Below are positions 1 to 7,872 of a stretch of DNA of 45,671 nucleotides, one piece after another. The notes under the pieces are model-generated. The model saw only the letters and a list, made by a program, of their open reading frames with translations, was not told the DNA's origin and did no database searches. Every line of letters starts with the position of its first letter. Positions within the stretch are counted from its first letter, which is position 1. The DNA comes from Bacteroidales bacterium. GTDB taxonomy: Bacteria; Bacteroidota; Bacteroidia; Bacteroidales; VadinHA17. The stretch covers positions 17,744 to 63,414 of the forward strand of contig WOYX01000018.1 of NCBI GenBank assembly GCA_011620595.1, in the 5' to 3' direction. Both the position numbers and the translations under genes were made by a program.

Positions 1-33
1 GGGACACGTCCGGGGAGAGCAGCCACCGAGCCT

Positions 34-744
34 ATGAGGCTCAACAAATATATTGCCAACAGCGGCCTCTGCGCCCGGCGTGAGGCCGATGAGCTTATCA
101 AAAGCGGATACATAACCGTAAACGGCGTGAAGGTCACCGACATGGGGGTGAAGGTGAAACCCTCGGACAAGGTGGAATATAAAGGCAAGAAGATAACCCC
201 TGAAAAAAAGGTCTATATCCTGCTCAACAAACCCAAAGGCTACGTCACCACTGTCAAAGACCCCCACGCCACCGACACGGTACTCGATCTTGTCAGGGAT
301 GCCACAGAAGAACGGATTTACCCCGTCGGCAGACTCGACAAATCAACGACAGGTGTGCTTCTTCTCACCAATGACGGAGACCTGGCAGGCAGACTGACAC
401 ACCCGAAATACGAGGTCAGAAAGGTATATCATGTTTTTGCCGACAAAGAGGTCACAAGGCATGATATGGAGAAGATCGTTGAAGGCGTGGAGCTTGAAGA
501 AGGCAAAGTGAGCGCCGACGCAATATCATATCCCGAACCTGATGATCATACACAGGTGGGACTGGAGATACACTCCGGACAGAACAGGGTGGTGAGACGC
601 ATATTCGAGAAGCTGGGCTACAACGTCAGGAAACTGGACCGTGTAAGCTTCGCCGGACTGACAAAGAAAAACCTGCAGCGTGGCAAATGGAGATTCCTCA
701 CTGTCAAGGAGGTCAGCATGCTCAAGAGAGGCATTTACAAGTAG
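34..744 (+). CDS. RsuA/RluB-family rRNA pseudouridine synthase, possibly 5'-partial
   Basis: Isomerises a uridine in ribosomal RNA to pseudouridine; by family this acts on 23S (RluB/E/F-like) or 16S (RsuA-like) rRNA. Residues 1-45 form an S4 RNA-binding domain (RLNKYIANSG, CARREADELI), followed by the synthase domain with the signature GRLDKSTTGVLLLTNDGDL at 99-117. Asp102 is the expected catalytic aspartate. At 236 residues the visible part is a complete catalytic unit. The reading frame contains no stop between base 1 and the ATG at 34, so translation may start outside the window; Bacteroidota homologues often carry a basic low-complexity N-terminal extension, and the 11 codons visible upstream (G, R, P, A-rich) would fit that. 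The stop codon abuts the era start, so the two are co-transcribed. Which rRNA position is modified cannot be told from the sequence. Confidence 0.93.
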   Translation: MRLNKYIANSGLCARREADELIKSGYITVNGVKVTDMGVKVKPSDKVEYKGKKITPEKKVYILLNKPKGYVTTVKDPHATDTVLDLVRDATEERIYPVGRLDKSTTGVLLLTNDGDLAGRLTHPKYEVRKVYHVFADKEVTRHDMEKIVEGVELEEGKVSADAISYPEPDDHTQVGLEIHSGQNRVVRRIFEKLGYNVRKLDRVSFAGLTKKNLQRGKWRFLTVKEVSMLKRGIYK

Positions 745-1635
745 ATGGAGAAAACAATAGAGCACAGGTCAGGATTTGTGAACATACTTGGCAACCCCAA
801 CGTGGGCAAGTCAACACTGATGAACGTGCTCGTCGGCCAGCGCCTCTCTGTCGCCACACCGAAGGCACAGACCACAAGGCACAGGATCATGGGCATATTC
901 TCCGGTGACGATTACCAGATAGTATACTCCGACACCCCCGGCATCCTCAACCCGAAATACAGGCTTCAGTCGGCCATGATGCGCTCCGTGGAATCGGCAC
1001 TGGAGGATGCCGACCTGATACTCTATGTCACCGACGTGGTTGAGACGATTTCGAAGAACGAAGCCTATCTGAACCGCATCGTCTCCTCCCCTGTTGATAA
1101 AATAATAGTAATCAACAAGATAGATATCACCACCCAGCCTGTGCTCGAGCAACTTGTATCGACCTGGAACACGATCGCACCGGGAGCGCCTGTCTTCCCT
1201 GTCTCGGCCGCAAACAGATTCAATACCGACAATCTGCTCAGGGAGATCATTGTACGCCTGCCGGCAGGACCGCCATACTTCCCGAAAGACCAGCTCACCG
1301 ACCGCTATGAACGGTTCTTTGTGACGGAAATCATCAGGGGAAAGATCTTCGAACAATACCAGAAGGAGATACCCTACTCTGTGGAGGTAGAGATTGAAAG
1401 CTACACCGAAGAGCCTGCCCTGAACAGGATTGGGGCAGTGATCTATGTGGAGCGGGAGAGCCAGAAAGGGATCATCATCGGTCATAAGGGCTCCAGGCTC
1501 AAGCGCGTGGGGACGGAAGCGAGAAAGGAGATGGAGGATTTCCTGGGCAAGAAGGTTTTCCTCGAGATGCATGTCAAGGTGGCACCCGAGTGGCGCGACA
1601 ACCCCCGCATGCTGAAAAAGTTTGGTTATATGTAG
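745..1635 (+). CDS. era: GTPase Era
   Basis: Essential GTPase that binds the 3' end of 16S rRNA during 30S subunit maturation. The G domain has the P-loop GNPNVGKS at residues 17-24, the G3 motif DTPG at 63-66 and the G4 motif NKID at 124-127. The C-terminal KH domain carries the GHKG loop at 246-249 and ends with the family-typical APEWRDNP stretch and a terminal FGYM. Length (296 aa) is normal for Era. The ATG follows the pseudouridine synthase stop codon with no gap, and der begins 15 bases after the era stop, giving an operon of ribosome-assembly functions. Identification is secure. Confidence 0.98.
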   Translation: MEKTIEHRSGFVNILGNPNVGKSTLMNVLVGQRLSVATPKAQTTRHRIMGIFSGDDYQIVYSDTPGILNPKYRLQSAMMRSVESALEDADLILYVTDVVETISKNEAYLNRIVSSPVDKIIVINKIDITTQPVLEQLVSTWNTIAPGAPVFPVSAANRFNTDNLLREIIVRLPAGPPYFPKDQLTDRYERFFVTEIIRGKIFEQYQKEIPYSVEVEIESYTEEPALNRIGAVIYVERESQKGIIIGHKGSRLKRVGTEARKEMEDFLGKKVFLEMHVKVAPEWRDNPRMLKKFGYM

Positions 1636-1650
1636 TTCCATGATTTGACA

Positions 1651-2955
1651 ATGAGTAAGATAGCAGCAATAGTAGGCCGCCCCAACGTGGGCAAATCAAC
1701 CCTTTTCAACCGGCTCACCGAGAGCCGTGACGCCATAGTCAATGAGGTGAGCGGAGTGACACGTGACAGGCACTACGGAAAGGTCACATGGAACGGGGTG
1801 GAGTTCTCGGTCATTGACACCGGCGGTTTCGTGGAGAACTCGGCTGATATGTTTGAGAGTGAGATCAACAGGCAGGTGAAACTGGCCATCAGTGAGGCCG
1901 ATGTGATCATCTTCATGGTCAACGTCGAAGATGGCATCCACGAGCTTGACAAGTCGGTCGCGGAGATGTTGCGTAAATCGCAGAAGAAGGTGATAACCGT
2001 GGTAAACAAGGTAGACAACAACCAGCGCCTGCTTGAGGCCTCCGAGTTTTACGGACTGGGACTGGGCGACTGGTTTGCTGTCAGCTCGGTAAGCGGCAGC
2101 GGCACCGGAGATCTGCTCGACGAGGTTGTGCGACAGTTTCCTGACACACCCGAGGTACCTGAGGAAGAGCTGCCCAGGGTTGCCGTCGTGGGCCGCCCAA
2201 ACGTGGGCAAGTCGTCACTGGCAAACACACTGCTGGGTGAAGATAGAAATATTGTCACGCCTGTGGCAGGCACCACCCGTGACTCCATTGACACTCTCTA
2301 CAACAAATTCAATTACAGGTTCTGGCTGGTTGATACCGCAGGCCTGCGCAGGAAAGCCAAAATAGATGAGGATATAGAGTTTTACTCGATCCTCAGGTCC
2401 GTAAGATCTATTGAGGAGAGCGACCTCTGCCTGCTGCTGATCGACGCCACCCGCGGCATTGAATCACAGGATCTCAACATTCTCAACATCATCCTGAAAA
2501 ACAACAAGGGTGTCATCATCCTGGTCAACAAGTGGGACCTGGTAGAAAAAGAGACCAACAGTGCACGCGATATCGAGGCAGAGATCAGGTCACGCACGGC
2601 TCCCTTCACCGACTACCCGGTGCTCTTCATCTCTGCCATAACCAGGCAGAGGGTACACAAACTGCTGGAGCTGATTATGGAGGTCTATGAGAACAGGAGA
2701 AGAAAAATCCCCACCTCGAAGCTCAACGAGGTGATGCTGGAACACATAGCCAAAACTCCCCCACCCTCCATCAAGGGCAAGCACATAAAGATCAAGTATG
2801 TAACGCAGCTGCCTGCCGCCTATCCTACTTTCGCATTCTTCTGCAATTTCCCCCAGTATGTAAAGGAATCATACCGGCGGTATATTGAAAACAGGCTCAG
2901 GGAGAGCTTTAAACTTACCGGTGCACCCGTCAGGGTATATTTCCGGAAAAAATGA
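1651..2955 (+). CDS. der: Ribosome biogenesis GTPase Der (EngA)
   Basis: Tandem-domain GTPase needed for 50S subunit assembly. The first G domain has P-loop GRPNVGKS at residues 9-16, DTGG near 56 and NKVD at 119-122; the second has GRPNVGKS at 181-188, DTAG at 228-231 and NKWD at 293-296. A C-terminal KH-like domain follows, ending in the basic tail VYFRKK. The 434-aa length matches the family. I chose the ATG at 1651, which gives the canonical start MSKIAAIVGRPNVGKS; a TTG six bases upstream would add only two residues. It is the third gene of the pseudouridine synthase-era-der cluster. Confidence 0.98.
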   Translation: MSKIAAIVGRPNVGKSTLFNRLTESRDAIVNEVSGVTRDRHYGKVTWNGVEFSVIDTGGFVENSADMFESEINRQVKLAISEADVIIFMVNVEDGIHELDKSVAEMLRKSQKKVITVVNKVDNNQRLLEASEFYGLGLGDWFAVSSVSGSGTGDLLDEVVRQFPDTPEVPEEELPRVAVVGRPNVGKSSLANTLLGEDRNIVTPVAGTTRDSIDTLYNKFNYRFWLVDTAGLRRKAKIDEDIEFYSILRSVRSIEESDLCLLLIDATRGIESQDLNILNIILKNNKGVIILVNKWDLVEKETNSARDIEAEIRSRTAPFTDYPVLFISAITRQRVHKLLELIMEVYENRRRKIPTSKLNEVMLEHIAKTPPPSIKGKHIKIKYVTQLPAAYPTFAFFCNFPQYVKESYRRYIENRLRESFKLTGAPVRVYFRKK

Positions 2956-3027
2956 AATAGTCATCACGACAAATCCGGGCTCCGCTCCTGATTTTAATTT
3001 GCCTGCCAGATATCAAAGGATTTTATG

Positions 3028-3035
3028 TAAGTTTG
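3028..3035 (+). promoter_or_regulatory. Bacteroidota -7 promoter element (TAAGTTTG)
   Basis: TAAGTTTG matches the Bacteroidota sigma-factor -7 consensus TAnnTTTG and lies 35 bases before the ATG of the lipoprotein gene. A TTTG sits at 2998-3001, about 26 bases upstream, longer than the usual spacing to the -33 element. It is embedded in the 17-mer GATTTTATGTAAGTTTG (3019-3035), which recurs exactly at 18335-18351. Confidence 0.45.
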
Positions 3036-3070
3036 GTGTGGTTTTTGCGGCAATAACGATTCTGAAAGGC

Positions 3071-3595
3071 ATGAAAAGAGCAACGGTAATAATGTTTCTG
3101 GCTGTACTCCTGGCAATAGGGTCGTGCACTCCTGTTGAGAAGCTGCCGCCTGAGCCGATGATTGAATTCAGGAGCTTCACCCTGTTTGATACCGTTGACA
3201 TACTGGGCAACTTCTCCAGGGCGGGCAGGCTGGCCTTTTACTTTGAAGACGGCGACGGTGATGTGGGACTTGATGATCCTACCGACCCGCCTTTTGAGCC
3301 CTCCAGCAACCTGTTCATGCAGCTCTACCGCAAAAACGGAGACATCTTTGAGCTTGCCGATCCCTCAGATCCGCTTTACCCTTCTGAATACCGCATCCCC
3401 TATCTGGAAGCCGGCGGCCAGAACAAGATACTCAAGGGCACCATTGAAGTGACGATGATCTACTTCCTTTACAACGAAAGGGATACAGTCTACTATGACT
3501 TCTGGATCAGCGACCGCGGAGGAAACCTGAGCAACACTGCCACCACCTGTGTCATTGACCTTGGAGAGACCGGCAGCACCTGCGGGGAGGATTGA
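3071..3595 (+). CDS. Small secreted lipoprotein of unknown function
   Basis: A 174-residue protein with a signal peptide ending in the lipobox AIGSC; Cys19 would be lipidated. The start at 3071 is chosen because it gives a clean lipoprotein signal; the same frame runs open upstream into der but lacks a signal there. The mature part has an acidic EF-hand-like stretch, EDGDGDVGLDD, near residues 58-68, which could bind calcium, followed by a beta-rich domain ending in a pair of nearby cysteines. Proteins of this look are common in Bacteroidota, but I recognise no defined function. The gene stands alone between der and a convergent operon and has its own -7-like element. Confidence 0.8.
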   Translation: MKRATVIMFLAVLLAIGSCTPVEKLPPEPMIEFRSFTLFDTVDILGNFSRAGRLAFYFEDGDGDVGLDDPTDPPFEPSSNLFMQLYRKNGDIFELADPSDPLYPSEYRIPYLEAGGQNKILKGTIEVTMIYFLYNERDTVYYDFWISDRGGNLSNTATTCVIDLGETGSTCGED

Positions 3596-3644
3596 TCAGA
3601 AATTCGCTTCCGTCATATAACCAGCAGCCAGCTGTTTTCGGAAC

Positions 3645-3735
3645 AGGATTATCAGACTTTCAGGCCCACCAAAAGAAAACAGACTAACTCCTTCCCCGGG
3701 GCAGGCTTATCATACTTTCAGCCCCATGAAGAGAA
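3645..3735. repeat. Imperfect direct repeat: duplicated 3' end of the phosphatase gene
   Basis: About 34 bases at 3645-3677 resemble 3703-3735, which hold the last codons and stop of the propeller-phosphatase gene on the minus strand, 58 bases away. In a 29-base core 24 positions agree. Read on the minus strand, the outer copy encodes LLVGLKV plus a TGA stop at 3652-3654, paralleling the real LFMGLKV and its stop at 3710-3712. It may be a relic of a second copy of the gene end. Confidence 0.6.
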
Positions 3736-6700
3736 CGTCGTCTACCTGTTCGTTCTCTCCCATCCATTCATAGAAGAACTCCCTCACCTGCTTCTCCTGC
3801 TCCAGCATCGGCAGAGGCCTGATGTCATCCACCAGCATCTTGAGCCTGCTGACCTTCATCTTCTTGCCTCCCTCACCCCCGAACTGGTCGCAGTAGCCGT
3901 CAGTGAAGAGATAGACTATGTCCCCCTCCCTGAGATGATACTCCTGGTCGTCAAAGAATTTCTCGGTAAATGATTCACCACCCACCGATGAGCGGTTGCC
4001 CCTTACATAATGCTGCTCGCCGTCGATGACGAGTATCACCGGTCTCATGGCCGAGGCAAAAACCAGGTGCCTCGTACGCATATTGAACTCGCACACCACG
4101 ATGTCCATGCCATCGTTGGAGGCTTCCAGCTCCTGGTTCTGGTTGAGGGTTGAGAATATCTGCCTGTCAAGCTCATGCAGCACCTGCGACGGCCTGGTTA
4201 TCTTCTTTACGGTGATGATATCCTGCAGCAGTGCGGTGCCGATCATTGACATGAAGGCTCCCGGCACTCCGTGGCCCGTGGAATCGGAGCAGACGACCAT
4301 GAACCTGTCCTTGTCAATCCAGTCGAACCAGAAGAAGTCACCGCTGACAATGTCGCGCGGCAGGAAGAAGACGAAGGCATCGTTGAAGACGGTGGCAAGC
4401 CTGTTTGTATCGGGGAGCACGCTGCTCTGTATCCGCTTGGCATAGGTGATGCTCTCGGTGATATCAAGGTTCTTCTTTGCCAGCTCATCCTTCTGTTGAT
4501 AGACCTCGGCCGTACGTTTGTGCAGTTCATTCTCAAGGAACTCACGCTGCTTCCTGTGGGCTCTCTCGCGGAGCCTGATTACCAACCATGCTGCTGCTGC
4601 CAGCAGGGCTACCAGTGACATTATAAACCACCACCGCTCGGTAAAGGGCTTCTGTATCATCAGGTTGAACGAAGCGGCGGTGGCATTGTCAGGGTCATCT
4701 CTTGTAAAAGCCTCGACGGTAAACCTGTAGTGGCCGTCACTGAGCCTGTAGGTAACAGACCGGTCAGTTGTCACCTCTCCCCAACCCTCGTCAAAATTCT
4801 CGAGCCTGCTCCTGTAGATGACATTGAGGGGATCGCGGAGCGAAATACCCGCATATCTGATCCCTACAGTATATGATGAACGGTAGGGTAATGAGTAACT
4901 CTCACGCAAAGGGTATTCAGTGTTGTTAATGATAACGGAGACTATCACTGCCTGTGGCTGTGCCATGCTTCTCTCATCGAGGGAGGGACGGTATGTCACA
5001 ATACCCTCTGTTGTGCCCACATAAACAGTACCGTCCGGCATCTCCGTCATGGCATTGGGGAGGCAGTCGCCCACCACACCAAACTCGGTGCTGAAGGTCC
5101 TTACCGACCCGGAGGCGGGATTGATGATTGAGAATCCCTTTTCATGTCCTGTCCATATGCGGCCGTCAGAGGCTATGAGGGTGCTGTAGCAGTAGTTTGA
5201 CAGCATGCCGTCGGCCGTGGAAAAGTTGTAGACCGTGTCTGCCGTAAAGAGAAACAGTCCGTTGCCGAGGGTTCCTGAACATAAGGTCCCGTCGGGTGAG
5301 ACGGAGATGCTGTTGATGCGGTTTCTCATCGGCCCGTCCATAACCATTCCCTCTGTGCGCACGCCGCCGGTAATATGTATGTAGCAGAGCCTGTCGGTCT
5401 CGGTGGCCACCAGCACCTCCCCCGGTCTGTTCACCACCACCTGCGACACGTTGTTGTGCGGAAGCATTTCCCATGTGGTGTAGTGGGACTTCTGCTCACC
5501 CGATTCCCTGTCGAGCAGTACAACTCCGTTCATCGTTGCCAGCCATAAATTGTCACCGTCAGGTGCTATTGAGTTGATATGGTTCTGTGCGGGGTTACCC
5601 GGCAGATAGAACTGCCTCAGTACGCCGCCGGCCTCTAAAAGCCAGAGTCCGGAACCCGCAGTGCCAATCCAGATATTTCCTGCCTCATCCGACGCCCAGG
5701 AGGCAATTCCGGTACCGCCGGTCCTTGACGTCAGCGGCCTGTAATTGTCAAAGACACCGGTCTCCGGATTATAGTCATAGAGCCCGTTGCGGGTTCCCGT
5801 CACCGTCTTTCCTCCGGACATGCCGATGAAGTTGATCTCCTTGTGCGCATCCGGGACATGAAACGAAAAGGCATTTGTGGTAACGGCGGCCAGCCCCCGG
5901 TTGAAGAGCCCTATCCAGAGATTGTTCTCGCGATCCCTGAAGACCGTTCTTATGTCATTGTCGGCCAGTCCCGAGGCGATATCATACGCCGGCACCGTAG
6001 TCCATGAAGAATAATCTTCGCTGAAGACGGTCCTGAGCACTCCTGCCTCACGGGTGGCTACCAGCAGTGACCTGTCGCCTGCGGCAACCAGGTCAGGTAT
6101 CCGAAGGTTTATGAATGTTGTGTCTGCAACAGCCACGGCTCTCATCATGCCCTCAGTGCGCCTGATCATGAAGAGGCCTGCACCGTCGGTGCCGGCAAAC
6201 CAGGTATTAAGGTCCGTCTGCTTCACCGTCTGCACCCACGTATACTCCAGCTCCGGAAACGTATAGCTGATGACAGCCTCGTTGCCGTTGACAGTGATAA
6301 GATGAAGGTTATCCTGTGTGGCAGCCAATATGGTGTCACGCCCTGCAAAGGCAATATCAAACAGTATCAGCTCCTCGGGCATCGACAGCCGGGTGATCTT
6401 CTCACCACCGGCATCTGCCATGTAAATGCCCCTGGTCTGGGTGATAATCCATATCCGGCCGTCGGGACCTTCGGTAATACGGTTTATCCTGTCAGCATCC
6501 AGCCCGGTTACTCGCTCGGGGAAACCCCCTGCATCTGTCGTGAATAGTGATCCGTCAGTCAGCCCAACCCACATCGTGCCTGCTGCATCACAGAAGAGGG
6601 CATTGGGATAACCCGAAGAGAGGGTGTCAGGCAATGCCACGGGGTGAAAATCAAAGCCGTCATACCTGTAGAGCCCGGTCTCAAGGCCGATCCACAACAG

Positions 6701-6865
6701 CCCGCTGTTGTCCTGCTCAATCACATTCAGGTAACTGCCGGGCAGGCCGGTGTTGATGTCATAGGTCCTGTAACTGTATGTCTGGGCCTCCGCCAGGTAG
6801 GGCAGCAGAAGCTGAATCATAAAGACACAGAAGAGTGCCGCTGAAATGCCTGCGTTTTTGATCAT
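3710..6865 (-). CDS. Propeller-sensor / PP2C (SpoIIE-type) phosphatase membrane protein
   Basis: A 1051-residue sensor-effector. A signal peptide (residues 1-28, ending AEAQ) precedes about 570 residues of two-component regulator propeller repeats of the type NSGLLWIGLETGLYRYDG, predicted to form one or two periplasmic beta-propellers. A Y_Y_Y-type beta domain (about 650-735) leads to one transmembrane helix (about 742-762), a coiled coil, and a cytoplasmic SpoIIE/PP2C serine phosphatase domain. The phosphatase has RDIVSGDFFWF, the metal-binding DSTGHGVPGAFMSM near residue 860, and a C-terminal DDVLFMGLKV. In hybrid two-component relatives the same sensor half is joined to a histidine kinase; here the output is a phosphatase, probably controlling an anti-sigma or anti-anti-sigma partner (inference). 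It is the last gene of a five-gene operon with T9SS genes, starting 2 bases after the preceding stop. Confidence 0.92.
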   Translation of the reverse strand: MIKNAGISAALFCVFMIQLLLPYLAEAQTYSYRTYDINTGLPGSYLNVIEQDNSGLLWIGLETGLYRYDGFDFHPVALPDTLSSGYPNALFCDAAGTMWVGLTDGSLFTTDAGGFPERVTGLDADRINRITEGPDGRIWIITQTRGIYMADAGGEKITRLSMPEELILFDIAFAGRDTILAATQDNLHLITVNGNEAVISYTFPELEYTWVQTVKQTDLNTWFAGTDGAGLFMIRRTEGMMRAVAVADTTFINLRIPDLVAAGDRSLLVATREAGVLRTVFSEDYSSWTTVPAYDIASGLADNDIRTVFRDRENNLWIGLFNRGLAAVTTNAFSFHVPDAHKEINFIGMSGGKTVTGTRNGLYDYNPETGVFDNYRPLTSRTGGTGIASWASDEAGNIWIGTAGSGLWLLEAGGVLRQFYLPGNPAQNHINSIAPDGDNLWLATMNGVVLLDRESGEQKSHYTTWEMLPHNNVSQVVVNRPGEVLVATETDRLCYIHITGGVRTEGMVMDGPMRNRINSISVSPDGTLCSGTLGNGLFLFTADTVYNFSTADGMLSNYCYSTLIASDGRIWTGHEKGFSIINPASGSVRTFSTEFGVVGDCLPNAMTEMPDGTVYVGTTEGIVTYRPSLDERSMAQPQAVIVSVIINNTEYPLRESYSLPYRSSYTVGIRYAGISLRDPLNVIYRSRLENFDEGWGEVTTDRSVTYRLSDGHYRFTVEAFTRDDPDNATAASFNLMIQKPFTERWWFIMSLVALLAAAAWLVIRLRERAHRKQREFLENELHKRTAEVYQQKDELAKKNLDITESITYAKRIQSSVLPDTNRLATVFNDAFVFFLPRDIVSGDFFWFDWIDKDRFMVVCSDSTGHGVPGAFMSMIGTALLQDIITVKKITRPSQVLHELDRQIFSTLNQNQELEASNDGMDIVVCEFNMRTRHLVFASAMRPVILVIDGEQHYVRGNRSSVGGESFTEKFFDDQEYHLREGDIVYLFTDGYCDQFGGEGGKKMKVSRLKMLVDDIRPLPMLEQEKQVREFFYEWMGENEQVDDVLFMGLKV

Positions 6866-6867
6866 GC

Positions 6868-7866
6868 CTATCTCTTGGGGACGACCTTTATCCGGGGTTT
6901 ATATACCGGTACACCACCTATCGGTGCGCTGAAGAACTGGAGGTTCTCACCATACTGGTTCTCCACGGTCATAACAACATTGTTGTTCTTCACCAGCTCG
7001 TCGCTTCTCTTGTAGAAGCGAAAGTCAAGCGACTTGCCTATCTCCGCCTCCAGGATGGGCATCCTCGCCTCAACCCAGGTGTCTTCACCGGAGAGGGGCA
7101 ACGACTGTCCCTTGCGTTCAACCGAAACAACAATGAACTCCCCGTCACTGTCCCAGTCGAAGTTCCTCTGACGGATGTAAACGCAGCCGCTGTCAATGAA
7201 AGGATAGATATGAGAGACAAACGATGTATCATTGTTGTTCCACATCCTGAAAGTATATTCATAGGTAAAGGCGTTGGCGCCCTCGATGGGCACATTCGCA
7301 TCTGATCTCCTCGAGAGGGCATAACGGTAAAGGTTGCCGTCGTCACCGGCGACGCCGTCACATATTATCTTGAATACGTTGCTTGAGAATTTCGGGTAGT
7401 ACTCACCGTCGGCTGGATTAAACGGCCCGAACGTGAACCACCGCTCATCGAGCCTGCTGTCCATCCCGAAAGCACGGGTTGCAAGCATGATTCCGCTCTT
7501 GTAGTTGCCAACAGGGTCTATGCCCTTGGCCTCGGGGTCAGTGTAGCAACCCTTGCCACCGTAGACGGAATAGACCATACGGGTGTCCCAGAAGTTGTTC
7601 AGCTCATCGGTCTTGCCCCCGATGTCAGGGTCGTATATCCTGATGTAAAACGGATCCTTGTAGTCTTTCGGCAGTGTAAAGAAGAAGGTCTGCGAAAAAT
7701 CGTCATCTCCCCATGACGTTGCGGCCTCAGGTCCGAAGGTTATCAGAAAAGGTACGTTCTCATCCGGACCTGGCACCTCCTGGGCGTTGACCCGGGTTGG
7801 GGCGGCAAGTGAAAGGATAAGACTAATTGACAGTATAATAGGGATAACTCTCATTTTCGTACACAA
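6868..7866 (-). CDS. Secreted protein of unknown function in the T9SS operon
   Basis: A 332-residue protein with an N-terminal signal peptide (hydrophobic PIILSISLILSLAAP, cleavage near VNAQ). The mature protein is beta-rich with many aromatic residues and recurring acidic turns, including FYIRIYDPDIGGK near residue 75. No enzyme motif, transmembrane segment or sorting domain is evident, so it is probably periplasmic. The ATG at 7852-7854 is an equally good start and would shorten the signal by four residues. It begins 6 bases after the PD40/PKD gene stop and ends 2 bases before the propeller-phosphatase start, so it belongs to that operon and may link the T9SS cargo to the sensor. I do not recognise the family. 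Confidence 0.85.
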   Translation of the reverse strand: MCTKMRVIPIILSISLILSLAAPTRVNAQEVPGPDENVPFLITFGPEAATSWGDDDFSQTFFFTLPKDYKDPFYIRIYDPDIGGKTDELNNFWDTRMVYSVYGGKGCYTDPEAKGIDPVGNYKSGIMLATRAFGMDSRLDERWFTFGPFNPADGEYYPKFSSNVFKIICDGVAGDDGNLYRYALSRRSDANVPIEGANAFTYEYTFRMWNNNDTSFVSHIYPFIDSGCVYIRQRNFDWDSDGEFIVVSVERKGQSLPLSGEDTWVEARMPILEAEIGKSLDFRFYKRSDELVKNNNVVMTVENQYGENLQFFSAPIGGVPVYKPRIKVVPKR

Positions 7867-7872
7867 AAGTAA

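Noticed and set aside
811-1641. 276-codon minus-strand open frame over era
   Set aside because: Antisense shadow of era.
2885-3070. Longer start for the small lipoprotein
   Set aside because: It overlaps der and would bury the lipobox signal peptide.
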